A stretch of 64,000 nucleotides of DNA from Erpobdella octoculata (GCA_963978895.1 OZ022246.1:12977742-13041741); one strand, 5' to 3'; shown: positions 35,681-49,760, numbered from the stretch's first letter. The notes: generated by a model from the letters alone, not told the origin. Numbers and translations are program-made.

Positions 35681-35753
<73 letters not shown>
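35681..35753. repeat. (TA)n array at the left side of the LTR element
   Basis: TA array. With the array at 37748-37907 it suggests that the LTR element inserted inside a (TA)n tract. Confidence 0.95.
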
Positions 35754-35758
<5 letters not shown>

Positions 35759-35759
<1 letters not shown>

Positions 35760-35948
35760 GTAAAATCGCTGTTTTTACGATAGGTTTTCCCATTGATAGA
35801 CGTTAAAGGACTTGGAATAACTATTATGGACATTATTAATAGACCAGAAGGTATAACTAGCGTTAACAAAGCTTCATTTATTATTTTCCAATAAAAACAT
35901 CAAAACCATTCTATTGAGCCCGGTATACGATTTGGTGATATCGTAACA
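35759..35948 (+). repeat. 5' LTR
   Basis: 190 bp, TG...CA ends, with CCAATAAAAAC near 35889 as a possible polyadenylation signal. Direct repeat of 37559-37748. Confidence 0.9.
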
Positions 35949-35949
35949 T

Positions 35950-35968
35950 TGGTGATCAGAAGTAGGAT
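35950..35968 (+). promoter_or_regulatory. Primer-binding site, tRNA-Leu-like
   Basis: TGGTGATCAGAAGTAGGAT starts one base after the 5' LTR. Apart from one extra A and one G-to-A change it is complementary to the 3' end of tRNA-Leu(CAA) plus CCA. The tRNA assignment is from memory. Confidence 0.6.
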
Positions 35969-35974
35969 ACAAGA

Positions 35975-37543
35975 ATGGTTTTGAAATCATTGGATGAGCT
36001 TTGGGCGAATGAAATGAAAGACGAGCTGGAGAAACGTGGCCTGAGCGATACAGGTAAAAAGGACGAACTTATGGAACGCCTCTTAGCCGCGTTAGTGAAT
36101 GAGGGCTATGGGCCTGGCCACGACGAATATCTATTCGACATTGACGAGGAAGCTGTGGTCAAGCGAAGGAAATTAAAAAACAAATTGCTGGAGGAAGAAA
36201 GACAACGAGCGAGAGAAAACATGGCAGCACAGAAGAAGACAGGAGAAGGAATGATTCTTGGCCACGGAAACAAAGTAGGAGCAGCCGGTACAACTGTTGA
36301 GAGTTTGGTCGCAGGGTTGGCTGAGGCAGTGGTGGACACGGTTCTGGACCAGCGGGCTGCTGGTGATGTGGGTTGCTGCGGCGAAACCCAATTTGAACTG
36401 GAGTCCACCAGCTGTGTCTCAGAGCATGTGACGGATGACGGCCGTACAGACTGCACAAGTCAGGTGGGTCATGATGATGAGCCTGTTAAAGACGGTCATG
36501 ATAAGGAACCTTGCAAAGATGCTCAAGATGAACCATGCAAAGTTGGTGACAGTGATACAGTCGGTTTGGACGTCAAAAACCAAACTAAAGAAGATGAGAA
36601 GAATGTTGAAAACGAAATGCAAAACGATGAGGATGAAAGTGATGATGATTATTATAATAATGGCAATAACAACTATGGCTTTCACCCATACAGCGACGGT
36701 TCTGAAACGGAAGCCTCCATAACAGACGACGGCACCGAATATTCAGGGTCAGATTTTAGTGAAGAATCTGACTCGGATGAAGCAACCGAGGATTTAGAAA
36801 CGGACGAAACTCCAATGGAAAAATACGTCAAAGTTAAGTTGACAAAAAAAGAAGACACTGATTTCAGAGACGATGGCGATAATTTGAAGAAAGATCCGTT
36901 GGACGATACGAAAGTTAACACCGACGAAAGAGCCGAGTTGGAATGTGAAAAGAAAACGTTCGATTGTAGCTTGGAAGAAAACAAACATGACGACGATGAA
37001 CTTCTCCAAAACAACAATAGCAATGCAGCAAGCAAAAACTCTGGAAAAGATGAGACAAGAACAGAGAACGGTACCGAGGGTTTTAAATCAGATGAATCCA
37101 CAGAGGATCCTAGATCAGATAGACTAAGAGTCATTGTAAAATCAAATACCAGTTTGATGAAGGGATTTATTGGATTTATGGAACGACGTGTTTTCGAAAA
37201 ACCTTTTGAAGAGTTTTTTGAGAGAGATCGAAAAGATGTGAAGGAAGAAGAAAAAACAGACAATTCCGATAAACTGTGCAAAGATGTTCAGGACGAGGCA
37301 TGCAAAAAAGGCTGTGATGAACCGTGCAGAAATGGCGACGATGAGCCAAAGAAAGACTCTGTTGATGAGCCAAAGAAGGACTGGAAGAAACTGTGTCAAA
37401 CGGTCAAGAGACTTGACCATGTTGTTTGCGAATTGCGGTCAAAGCCACGAGTAAAGATCAAGGTATTTTGGTGTTCGTGGCCGAGTCGCATTTCTCAAAA
37501 GCGACTATGCTGTTCGGGACGAACAGAATTAAGAAGGGGGTAA
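35975..37543 (+). CDS. SAP-domain Gag-like protein of the LTR element, 522 aa
   Basis: Starts 26 bp after the 5' LTR and ends 15 bp before the 3' LTR. Residues about 5-42 (SLDELWANEMKDELEKRGLSDTGKKDELMERLLAAL) form a SAP motif, a helix-turn-helix-like DNA/chromatin-binding module often found at the start of Gag in invertebrate Ty3/Gypsy elements. A charged helical stretch follows (RRKLKNKLLEEERQRA). The middle is very acidic (Asp/Glu/Asn). Two Cys-containing repeats of the form D-EPCKD--DEPCK lie near residues 170-190 and 430-455. A final basic tail (about 495-522) reads through the polypurine region. No CCHC knuckle, protease or RT. It might package the RNA or tether it to chromatin; function inferred from position only. 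Confidence 0.8.
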   Translation: MVLKSLDELWANEMKDELEKRGLSDTGKKDELMERLLAALVNEGYGPGHDEYLFDIDEEAVVKRRKLKNKLLEEERQRARENMAAQKKTGEGMILGHGNKVGAAGTTVESLVAGLAEAVVDTVLDQRAAGDVGCCGETQFELESTSCVSEHVTDDGRTDCTSQVGHDDEPVKDGHDKEPCKDAQDEPCKVGDSDTVGLDVKNQTKEDEKNVENEMQNDEDESDDDYYNNGNNNYGFHPYSDGSETEASITDDGTEYSGSDFSEESDSDEATEDLETDETPMEKYVKVKLTKKEDTDFRDDGDNLKKDPLDDTKVNTDERAELECEKKTFDCSLEENKHDDDELLQNNNSNAASKNSGKDETRTENGTEGFKSDESTEDPRSDRLRVIVKSNTSLMKGFIGFMERRVFEKPFEEFFERDRKDVKEEEKTDNSDKLCKDVQDEACKKGCDEPCRNGDDEPKKDSVDEPKKDWKKLCQTVKRLDHVVCELRSKPRVKIKVFWCSWPSRISQKRLCCSGRTELRRG

Positions 37544-37558
37544 TAATATATATATTAA

Positions 37559-37968
<410 letters not shown>

Positions 37969-39585
37969 GTAAATCCATTATTAATCAGCAGTTGCCGAAT
38001 CCTATGGATTGATTTTCATTTGGAAGTTCATAGACAATGAAGCACTGCTTTATATTTTCTTGTCATAATTTTCAAAATGTACATAAAAACCACAACATAA
38101 CATTTATAAAACAACTTATACCACTCTCCTAAGTACTTGATATGGAAGCATGACAAATATGAGAAACTTTTGAATGACCATAGAAATGAGAACCCAATAA
38201 AAACATTGCATAAAAAACAGTAAAAAACCAAAACAAAGTTATTACACTAATAGAACAACTTAAGCTCAGTCTATATATAGCATTGCAATTAATATGCATG
38301 TGGAAGCATCCAAGGCAGTTTGTATATTCGCGTGGGGGGTTTGGGTTCGCGCTGCTTGTTCCCACGATACAATCTGCTTCTTAAAATTAAACACATAATA
38401 TATGTATGTGTGTAAATATGTATTTCTATTGCACGAAACTTAAGAATAATTGTATTACTCTTTTACATAAATCCAAAATTGATAGTTTATTTAACTACTA
38501 AAAATTTTAATTTTTTGAAGTTTTTAATAGTTTAATTGATTTTACTCAATTTTTAAACTTGATTGAATAATGGGAAGTTAGTTGTTTGAGTTGTATAGGG
38601 TCCCAACGTATGACTAAAGCAAACAAGCAAACACGGTAAAATTAATATAAAGGCTGTAGAAACAAATTTTTTACTATAAATCTTAAAATCCATTGATTTT
38701 TTATTTTAAAAATTAAATATTGTTATTTCAATGAACTAAAAAATGACGGTTTAATTTTCCAGGTAAAACATACAATTTTTAGTTTTTTTAAGTTTTAATT
38801 ACTTTTATTTCATATTTTATTTAGATTTCTGTCCAATAAATCTTAAAATTTAAAAAAATTTATTGTCATTGACAAACATTATATATATCAAATTGCTTGG
38901 CTGGATACCTGGAATTAGATTTATTTTGACTTCCAAGAAATGGCAAAGTTAATATAAAAAGATTTAATAAAGACTATAGAAAGCTCCATCTTTAGGCACA
39001 TGTTCACATCTTATAGTAGATAAACATTTAAGTATGCTTCCGATTAACTCAAAATCATCTTTCAACAGCAGAGCCATCAGCTTTTCGGCTTAAGCTGTTA
39101 AATTTTATGTGAGTTATATTTAAATTCGTGTTAGTTTTACTCCACCATATGCATGCTCTTGTTATAATAAATTAAATTGAATACTCTATTATCTCATTTG
39201 TTTCTCAATAATTAGTTAATTGAGCTAATTCTCCATTTTTTTTCAGTAATTTATTTTTCTTTTATTTTCGTTTATTTAGTATTAATTAAACTAAATACTC
39301 TATAATCTCATTTGTTTCTCAATAATTAGTTAATTGAGCTAATTATCCATTTCTTTTCAAGTAATTTTTTGTATTTTATTTCCGTTTATTTAGTATTAAT
39401 TGTAATTATTTATTACTTTCTTAATGGTTATGGTGATTGTATTTTTTTCCAGTGACCTCTGCCGCCAATTTTATAAATGACCGCCATTAGGTTGCACTTT
39501 TACACTAACGTACTTTAGACAGACTGGTGGCTTAATCATTTGTTTGTGTCAATGGACATCCATATGCATTTTTATTAAAAGTATT

Positions 39586-39592
<7 letters not shown>
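37969..39592. repeat. AT-rich stretch with dispersed and tandem repeats
   Basis: 38605-38790 resembles repeat sequence at 9352 and 48121-48300. A ~116-bp unit containing CTCATTTGTTTCTCAATAAT occurs twice in tandem (about 39173-39289 and 39290-39405). No gene. Confidence 0.6.
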
Positions 39593-41690
<2,098 letters not shown>

Positions 41691-41745
41691 TGGTGGTTTT
41701 CAAGCGCTGTATGTGTTCGAACTTGCTCTACCTTGTCTTGAAAAA

Positions 41746-41866
41746 ACCTCACAAATTGATTACCCCGGATGCAGTACCGAAAGGGCAAATCCTTAGCTAA
41801 ATTTGCATTTAATTTGTTTCTTTCAAGTCTAAGCTGATAATCCAATTGTCTTTCCGCTTCTGAGAG
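41746..41866 (-). pseudogene. CR1-type ORF1 C-terminal fragment
   Basis: The minus frame reads LSEAERQLDYQLRLERNKLN, then LPFRYCIRGNQF, matching the ORF1 end at 29883-29990. It sits between the L2-like LINE and a (TA)n array and joins a GTGAGCGGGAACT piece that resembles the Helitron-like family. Confidence 0.8.
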
Positions 41867-41876
41867 AGTGAGCGGG

Positions 41877-41879
<3 letters not shown>

Positions 41880-41955
<76 letters not shown>
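41880..41955. repeat. (TA)n array
   Basis: Pure TA array. Confidence 0.96.
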
Positions 41956-41960
<5 letters not shown>

Positions 41961-42045
41961 TTTGACCTCGATTGATGTGTAAACATATCTGATATGTCTC
42001 GCCACACCACTTTATATATTTTCGTTGTAGCTGTAAATTAGTTTT

Positions 42046-42094
42046 ATGAGTTCTGATGATGGCTAATAAAGCCGAAACCTGCAGGTCAGCTCAT
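42046..42094 (+). ncRNA. Type-I hammerhead ribozyme in PLE pseudo-LTR (copy B)
   Basis: Stem I ATGAGTT (42046-42052) pairs with AGCTCAT (42088-42094), 7 bp including one G-U. Core CTGATGA 42053-42059. Stem II GGC/GCC (42061-42063, 42071-42073) with a 7-nt loop. GAA 42074-42076. Stem III ACC-TGCA-GGT 42077-42086. C42087 is the cleavage nucleotide (GUC). Stems I and III differ from copies A and C but pair, which is covariation. Confidence 0.88.
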
Positions 42095-42262
42095 GACCAT
42101 AACATTAATAAAAATATATACCAGTTTGTTCAAAAGTGTCTTGGTATTTCCGATTTTCGAAAAGTTTCACGTTTGATAGAAAAAGTTTGTAATAAGAAAT
42201 GGGCCATAGTCTTTAATAAAGCGTGTTTGAAAGAACATCTTGTTCCTAATTATTTGAAAAAT
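42056..42262 (+). pseudogene. PLE protein N-terminal segment within pseudo-LTR
   Basis: Frame MMANKAETCRSAHD... continues through FRKVSRLIEKVCNKKWAIVFNKACLKEHLVPNYLKN and enters (TA)n. It begins inside the hammerhead. Best-preserved of the N-terminal fragments. Confidence 0.78.

Positions 42263-42337
<75 letters not shown>
42259..42337. repeat. (TA)n array
   Basis: TA array between the PLE fragment and a MITE copy. Confidence 0.96.
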
Positions 42338-42342
<5 letters not shown>

Positions 42343-42490
42343 TTGAACTAAACATTTCGTTCGAAAGATAAGAGCGTTGGGCGATAGTCGAATATACATA
42401 GATAGATAACGTCCTACTCTTAATTTCCAAACGAAAAGCTTAGTTTAAAAAATATTAATATGAACACTTAAATATAATTTTTAACCTTAT
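42338..42490. repeat. Foldback MITE family copy (GAGCGTTG family)
   Basis: TTTTTTGAACTAAACATTTCG, GATAAGAGCGTTGGGCGATAG and AAAATATTAATATGAACAC are shared with the 26196-26445 and 18172-18312 copies. Confidence 0.65.
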
Positions 42491-42589
42491 TTATTTATTT
42501 TATTATTTTTACAACGCCTATATTAGCTTCCAATGTCGTTTGAGGGCAGACCTCACCACCAAGAAATAAATATTTTCTCATTTTCTCTT

Positions 42590-43140
42590 ATACTGCTTTG
42601 TTTGTTTTTATCGTTTGTTTTGCTTCTTCTAACAATTTCATTTTCAGCTTTTTCCGATTGTCCAGAGCTTCTTCATCAATATTAATTTCATACCCATCAT
42701 CTCCAGGCCCATAGCCTTCATTCACGAACGTGCAAAGAGTCGTTTGCTAGGTTAGCTGAGTTGGTAGAGTGTTATCCTTGAACTTCACGGTTCGACTCCC
42801 ACTCACTACCTAGTAGCCCATGTCAGCGGAAAACCTAGCGGGTAAAATCGTTTTCTCTGTGGGGCATGTAAAAGAACAGTGCCTTGAACAACTCTAGAAC
42901 AGGCGCTATATAAATTATCAAACATTTACATTTACATTTGCATTTGCTAAGTTTGTCCTTATAACCTGTATAAATTAGGTTTCGTTTCTCAAGTTTATCT
43001 CTCAGTTGACACATTAAGAGCTTGTCCAATGCTTTCAGAACTATTTGTTTAAATTCCAAATATGTCACCAATTTTTACAATATTGCCAATCGTATAATGG
43101 TTCCTTAGAATGGTTTTATAAGTTTATTGAACGATATGAA
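42590..43140 (-). mobile_element. Old copy of the SAP LTR element, disrupted by a SINE
   Basis: Minus strand from 43140: LTR end-like AAAACCATTCTAAGG...ATACGATTGGC, primer-site-like ATTGGTGACATATTTGGAAT, then a frame KALDKLLMCQLRDKLEKRNLIYTGYKDKLSK, homologous to the SAP motif of the protein at 35975. After the SINE the frame continues as FVNEGYGPGDDGYEINIDEEALDNRKKLKMKLLEEAKQ, matching residues about 40-76 of that protein. Frameshifts present. Shows the family has been active over a long time. Confidence 0.75.
42750..42942 (+). mobile_element. tRNA-derived SINE with 7-bp TSD
   Basis: Box A (TAGCTGAGTTGGTAGAGTG, about 42753-42771) and box B (GGTTCGACTCC, about 42789-42799) form a tRNA-like head. 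A body follows, with a GGCGCTATATAAATTATC 3' region of the L2/CR1-tail type and an (ACATTT)-like tail. TTTGCTA flanks both ends (42743-42749, 42943-42949). It interrupts the SAP-frame relic, so the target is known. Confidence 0.82.
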
Positions 43141-43980
43141 AATGCAGCCTTTTCAAATCCATTATATTAATTTCACCGCCGGTTTTGTTTGTTTGCTTTC
43201 TTACTTGCTTCTTTATTTTCTTGGAAACTTTAAAAATGAAAATCAACTAACTTCTCGTCGTTCAATCGAGCTGAAATTTAAAAAATAAAATATACAAAAA
43301 TATTTTTCAAACCAACCCTTGTAAAGTATAGGCTCGTTTTTCATAACAATGCATATAACTTAAAGTTTGAAAATTTAAAAAAAAATTTTTGTAATTAAAA
43401 ATAATAATTATTTATGTGAAATACAATTAATTAGATTTTTATCTATAAAAAGAAAAAATCCTGAAATATAAGGGATTTGTGAAAAAACTTGGTTTTTTAT
43501 GGTTTACTTTTTGTGTTTTTTCTGTACTATTTTCAACAAGCACCTCTGGGACCACCATTCGACGGGAAAATGATATAACCAGGGCGCAGATATACAATAA
43601 TATGCTATCTATCTTATAAGTTGTCGGTTTTTATAAACATTTTGTCACTTAGCATCTTGTCAACAATTTACAGTTTTAAATTGTTCAAAAATGTCAATTT
43701 GTTGCTTTAAATCATTTACTTTAAAAAATTCTTCTATGTTTTGGCAGTTTTTTAAATTTAGTTCTTAGAGGTTTTCGAAGGCTTTTCTCAAATTTAATTC
43801 AGTTTATTTGCACAAGAGACTTAAAATTTTAACATTTCTTCTGTTCTGTTACGTTTTCCTGTCTTTCAAAGACAAAAACACATTTAATGGTCTTAAAAAT
43901 TCAAAAATTTAAAGTGTTTTTTACGACGTCTTCAGTTGCCAAGAAAACTAATGTTTGATTCTGTTTCTCTGTCACTACAT
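43141..43980. other. AT-rich stretch, nothing assignable
   Basis: A TTTGTTTGCTTTCTTACTTGC run near 43188-43209 resembles the CAAG-rich repeat at 9352 in inverse orientation. No gene. Confidence 0.45.
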
Positions 43981-43984
43981 TTGA

Positions 43985-44240
43985 GGCTGTGTTACAGAGA
44001 TGATCACATCTGATGTTGTGTTACAGAGATGATCACATCTGATGTTGTGTTACAGAGATGATCACATCTGATGTTGTGTTACAGAGTATATCACATCTGA
44101 TGCTGTGTTACAGAGATGATCACATCTGATGTTGTGTTACAGAGATGATCACATGTGATGTTATGTTACAGAGATGATCACATGTGATGTAGTGTAACAG
44201 AGATGGTTACATGTGATGTTGTGTTTCATAGATGGCCACA
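43985..44240. repeat. 29-bp minisatellite
   Basis: About nine units of GTTACAGAGATGATCACATC plus TGATGTTGT, with increasing divergence toward 44240. Confidence 0.93.
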
Positions 44241-44385
44241 AAAATCTTTGTTGTTATCACCAGATTCCTGACGGAAAAAAGTAGACACGTAATTGTAATT
44301 GAAAAACTTTTAATTGCAATTTAACTTTTCTTTTGCTTTAATTCACTTTTAATTTAAAACTACCCCTGGTACATAATTTATGTTA

Positions 44386-44515
44386 AATACACATTGTCTA
44401 CACATAAAAATACATGTTGCATGCATATACAAAATACATATTGTCTACACATATAAAATACACATTGTCTACACATAAAAAATACACATTGTCTACAAAT
44501 ACAAGTTGTACATTG
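44386..44515. repeat. ~26-bp minisatellite
   Basis: Units of ATACACATTGTCTACACATA with AAA spacers, about five copies. Confidence 0.85.
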
Positions 44516-45540
44516 TATAGACGTTCAAGAAATGATTTGTACACAATAATGTTTGAAAGATGTGTATCCCATATGGGATAAACATGTTAACCACTGGAAA
44601 AACCCATTTTGCATGAAGTCAGCTGGGTTATTTTCACAATATCTGAAACTCTTGTCATTTCGTTTGCGTAATTTGTGACCAAAACAGTTTAAATATGGCT
44701 ATAATAATAAACAATATTTTTAGGGGGAAAATTATGTTTACGTCTGATATAAGCTGCTGAGCCATAAATTATAAGAAGAATTCTTATATAAATCCTTCCT
44801 GTGTGATGTTTACATTCGGTTTTCTGTGGATCGCATTTATAAGTGTTTGTGTGTTTTTCAGTTTAAGACAAAAAATGTCTTTATATTTTAAATTTAAAAA
44901 CTGTTTTGTAAAGATGTTATAAGCAAATATGACAATATATAGCCATAAATGTTTAAAATAAACTATAAAATTATAGAAAATGTAGCACAGTTGATCCAAA
45001 AAAAAAGTACATAAATAATATTTAGAAAGCCATAAAGAATATTTTAGCAAACATTCTTGGAAAATTTGAAAAATGTAAGACCATTCTAATTCAAGTTATT
45101 TTTGTTATATAAAAATTTTTTTGTGAATAGAAATTTCTCATAGAAGTCATTCATAGGAATAGTTTTTCACACAACCATCTTTAACTTGAAATTCATTTTG
45201 CACAAAAACTTAAAACACGTTTTTCTTGTTCGACGTAGAAGTTTTGATTAAAAAACAAATCTTCTAATGCTGTTAAAATGTTTCAATTTTTTTCAGTTCA
45301 ATTTTTATTCCGTGCAGTGCAAGAAAATCCGCTGAGTTTAACGATTGTTTGCGATGTCATGAAATGGCTGCTTTACCGTCTTTAATATTTCATCAGTTTC
45401 CGAGGCTCTTCATTAACTCGTGAGGTTGTGTATGATTGATGTGGTGGTTGTATGTGGTCAATGTGGTAGTTGTATGTATTTAATGTGGTTATAGTATGTG
45501 GTTGATGTGGTAGTTGTATCTGGCTGTTGTGGCAGTTGTA
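44516..45540. other. AT-rich stretch, nothing assignable
   Basis: Near 45425-45545 there are loose GTGGT.GTATGTGGTTGATGT repeats. No gene. Confidence 0.5.
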
Positions 45541-45542
45541 TG

Positions 45543-45610
45543 TGATTAATCATTCATTAATCAATCAATTAAATTTGTATAGCGCTATTTTCTATCGTTC
45601 AATAGCGCTC
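45543..45610 (-). repeat. 3' tail of a CR1/L2-type LINE or its SINE
   Basis: The minus strand reads GAGCGCTATTGAACG, then AATAGCGCTATACAAATTTAATTGATTGATT. A 'GCGCTATACAAATN-AATTG' end with short tandem ATTGATTG is typical of L2-like LINE and SINE tails. Confidence 0.6.
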
Positions 45611-45819
45611 GGACACGAACTTATTAAATAAATAAATTTTAAGTGGTGGTTGTAGTAACTCAATGGCTTTGTTCCAAGTTGTATTCTGGTAGCTATATTA
45701 GCTAGGCTAACAGAAGGGGTGGTGACACTTGCGTTCCTTCGTTAGCAATAGCTTAGTCGACGATGGAGTTGTAAAATAGTGATAGGGCAAAAAAGGCAGT
45801 AATTTCAGTTATTGCCCGT

Positions 45820-46242
45820 CACGTCACGTCACGTTACGTTACGATACGTTACGTTACGTTACGTTACGTTACGTTGCGTTGCGTTACGTTACGTTGCGTT
45901 GCGTTGCGTTGCGTTGCGTTGCGTTGCGTTACGTTACGTTACGTTACGTTTCGTTACGTTACGTTACGTTGCGTTGCGTTGCGTTGCGTTGCGTTGCGTT
46001 GCGTTGCGATACGTTACGTTACGTTACGTTACGTTACGTTACGTTACGTTACGTTACGTTACGTTACGTTACGTCACGTTACGTTACGTTACGTTACGTT
46101 ACGTCACGTTACGTTACGTTACGTTACGTTACGTCACGTTACGTTACGTTACGTTACGCTACGTCACGTTACGTTACGTTACGTTATATTACGTTACGTT
46201 ACATTACATTACATTACTTTGCGTTACGTTACGTTACGTTAC
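45820..46242. repeat. (ACGTT)n pentanucleotide array, ~420 bp
   Basis: ACGTT units with runs of GCGTT variants (45876-45930, 45970-46008) and periodic ACGTC variants spaced about 30 or 25 bp at 46070-46175, which hints at a higher-order unit. Each unit contains an ACGT and CpG. Arg/Tyr/Val frames are artefacts. Confidence 0.97.
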
Positions 46243-47695
46243 ATACATAATTCCCATACGACAACGGCTGCACGTTGACGACGACATATTTAATTATTAT
46301 TGATTCAATGGAATAATAATTAATATTATAATTCTATTTAATAATTATTACACAACACCCACGTGCATTAATCTTCTCGACACGAACAAAAATCTTATTT
46401 TCTTTTTGTAAAACGTTTTTTTGTTATATTTAAACTAAAAAAATCTCAAGAAAAGTAGCATAAAAACGCCAAAATGGCAAAAATTTAGTGAAAACGAAGA
46501 GAAAATTGACAAAATGGGAACAAGAAGATATTGTGTAGGTGGAAAAAAAGAAAAAATAGAAAAAAAGAGAAAAAATGTAGAAGTAAGAAAATAAACGACA
46601 ACATTGGAGCAATAAAACCTGCTCCCCATCAGCACAAGAGCACAACACACAACGATTTAGGTATCATCAAGTTGATACGAAAACATGTGTTTAGATATGT
46701 TAATTTGTCTGCGTACGTGTTCCAAAGTGTTTAAGCTTGTTTATGTGCGTGATAAGAGCACATACGAGCACATCACGTTAACCCTGAAGGTGTTCTGTGG
46801 CTTTTATATTTCACACTTTGTCTTTGTAGAGTGTTAGATTATCGCGAAACGATGAACTTAAGTTACTGGTGTAATTTGCAGTGGCGGTAATGGTTATGAT
46901 GATGATGAGGATAATAGTTATAATATTGGTTTCTTTTTAATAATAATATTATTATAGCAATCATAACATAAATAATATTATTAATTTAAAAAAATCATCG
47001 AATCATGTGTCGATCCATTATTTCATTTGCGTAAGTTATCAAGTTATTAGCAACAATAAAATTTATTCAATAGTCTCATTTTTATGAAATAAACTTGTTT
47101 GAGTTATTTTTAAAAAATATCAATTTAAAAAAAAACAAATAACAATCAGTCAAAAATAAACTTCTCCATGGACTATTTTTAATGATTTAAAAACAACTCA
47201 AATAATTAGGTGCTTCAAAAATACATACATTTCAATTTTAAAACAGCTAGTGTAAAAGACTAAAAACTATTATAAAAAAACAATATTTTATCGTAATACC
47301 ACACAGCATAAAAATCATTTAAAGAGGCGACAACAAAAACGCCCGCGGCAACAAACGACAAGAAAGCGAAACTGCAAATAATTTTCTTCTACTCGCGAGT
47401 AGCAGGCGTTGCTGTAAATAATTTTCGATTATTGCGTTTTTACCGAGTTATTTTTTTTGTTCTTGATGCTCTGTACTTGAAAGGGGAAAGCAGCGAACGT
47501 TAAAAAGTCCGTAAATGCCAATATGGTATTTGGAAAATTGGAGGCATCGGTGTGTTTATAGAGGAATTGTTTTGACAATTTTTGGGACTGAAGTGAAAAA
47601 GTTGTTCAATATCCACACAAATGGAGTCGTTTAATGTCGTAAAGCGGTGTGAAGATGTCTAGTTAATACTGCCGTGTGCAGATGTGCTTGTGCGT
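46243..47695. other. AT-rich stretch, nothing assignable
   Basis: Contains a 14-bp palindrome CTACTCGCGAGTAG (about 47390-47403) with AAATAATTTTC repeated on each side. No gene. Confidence 0.5.
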
Positions 47696-47699
47696 ATAT

Positions 47700-48300
47700 A
47701 CAGCGGCGGATCCAGGAATTTTGTAAAGGAGGGCCAAATTTTTTTTATTTTTTTTATTTTAATTACTGTCGTTATGAAGCTCATTGTAAGATATCTTAAT
47801 TTTTTTATTTAGTAAAACTAAAAAAAAGAATTGAAATTAAATTTTTTATTTACTCCCATTTTCCCTCTGTTTTCCTCTCATTTTTTCTGTATTTATTTTC
47901 TCTGGAGATACATCAACACAAGACACCACTTTTTTCTATCAAGCTAAAATTAAGTGAACCATAAAAACTTTTGTAATTCGGCGGCTACAAATTGTTTGCA
48001 AATTTTTTTGATGATAATAAGTCTATAAAATAGAAAAACATTGACCACAGCCTTCTAAATATTTAATGTGTGAACTAAGTGAGGATTGAAAATATAATAA
48101 ACTTTCGAATCAATATGTTAAGAATAAAGTTTTTAATATAAATTTTTACTTTAAAAATCAAATATCGCTTTTTTAAAATAAACTAAAAAATGAGGGTTGA
48201 TTTCTCTACAGAAAAGTTTCAATTTTTAAAAATTAAAAATTAAAGTTTTATTGATTTTATTCTATAGCTCAATTAAATGTTGTCCATTCCATTTGATAAA
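47700..48300. repeat. Dispersed repeats: possible transposon end, plus copy 2 of the 8185 repeat
   Basis: CAGCGGCGGATCCAGGAATTTT (47701-47722) resembles the start of a widespread DNA-transposon/MITE terminal repeat, but no partner end was found. 47969-48125 matches 8185-8345, and 48121-48300 resembles 38690-38830. Confidence 0.45.
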
Positions 48301-48612
48301 CTAATAAAATTCAAAAGTCCGTTCGTACATTTGAACATATTCCTGATTGTCAGATCATAACAGCAGATTATTGAATAAAACAAGTAATATTTGTAATTTT
48401 ACATTGTCTTCTTCTATAAGCAAATTATGACCACACCAATAATCTTGTATATACTATTTTATATTTTAAATTATTTAAACTTTATTAATACGTAATTTTA
48501 TCTCAGTTCCTCTTACGATATTCTAATATCAAAGGTAGGTACGTTCAACCTGGTTTTATTGTTTATTTTATTTTATCGTTTCTTGCGTTGACGTTTGGTT
48601 TAAATTTTAAAT

Positions 48613-48656
48613 GGGCTCTGAGGATGACAAGTTTAGTCGAAACGGTCCGTTAGCCC
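48613..48656 (+). ncRNA. Type-I hammerhead ribozyme in PLE pseudo-LTR (copy C)
   Basis: Stem I GGGCT (48613-48617) pairs perfectly with AGCCC (48652-48656). Core CTGAGGA 48618-48624. Stem II GAC/GTC (48626-48628, 48636-48638) with a 7-nt loop. GAA 48639-48641. Stem III ACG-GTC-CGT 48642-48650. U48651 is the cleavage nucleotide. Every conserved position is kept. Confidence 0.85.
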
Positions 48657-48952
<296 letters not shown>

Positions 48953-49152
48953 ATATTAGGGTTGCGCCGAAAACCGGCCCCGGCTCCGGCCGAAAATCGG
49001 CCATTTATCAGAATCCGGTCAAATCCGGTTCCGGCCGGATTTGATGGCCGGATTTAACATATTTATTTATTTATTTCAGTGAAATAAATACAATTATATA
49101 TATATGTATATATATATACATATCTATATATCTATATATATATACATTTATA

Positions 49153-49271
<119 letters not shown>

Positions 49272-49477
49272 TTCAAATGGCTTATTTCTTATCAGTTTAT
49301 TTCATATAGCTAAGCTAGGTTGAATGTTGAATCATTAATAAATTTAATCTTCCGATTGTTGCAACAGAATAGCAAGCTCGGAAGCTATATAAGGTCACGC
49401 TAGCGAACTTTGAACTCTCTCTCTCTTTTGTTGAATTATTCTTGTTTTATTTGAGGATTAAAAATTAACAGCATAAA

Positions 49478-49760
49478 ATGGCTGAGAAAAAATCGGGCTT
49501 TTGTGCGTATTTTGATGTCAAAATCAATGATAATTCGAACGCTGTTTGTGAAAACTGCTACACAAGTTGTCACGCAGCAAGACTAATACTCCCAAAAGTT
49601 TTTCGCCGTCTTCTCTGCTTACTCATCTAAGATCTAAGCATCCAATCCTGTACAGTGAAACGAACAGTCTAAAGACTTCGATGGCGGCTGCTGTTGAAGT
49701 TGCCACTGCCACCTTCTCGAATAATGTTTATCAATTTTTGTTTATTGTTTATTTGAAATA
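49478..49760 (+). pseudogene. BED-type zinc-finger fragment, one frameshift
   Basis: ATG at 49478 opens MAEKKSGFCAYFDVKINDNSNAVCENC. One nucleotide is gained or lost in ACACAAGTTGTCACGC (49560-49575), after which the other frame gives SRSKTNTPKSFSPSSLLTHLRSKH. Together this is a BED finger with Cx2C (AVCENC) and Hx4H (HLRSKH). BED fingers bind DNA and are usual at the N-terminus of hAT transposases. No transposase core follows (stop at 49759-49761). Confidence 0.7.

Noticed and set aside
36106..37420. Minus-strand and alternate frames inside the SAP ORF
   Set aside because: Shadows of the 522-codon frame, with no domains.
43985..44240. CRISPR-like array
   Set aside because: Contiguous 29-bp tandem units without unique spacers, in a eukaryotic context; it is a minisatellite.
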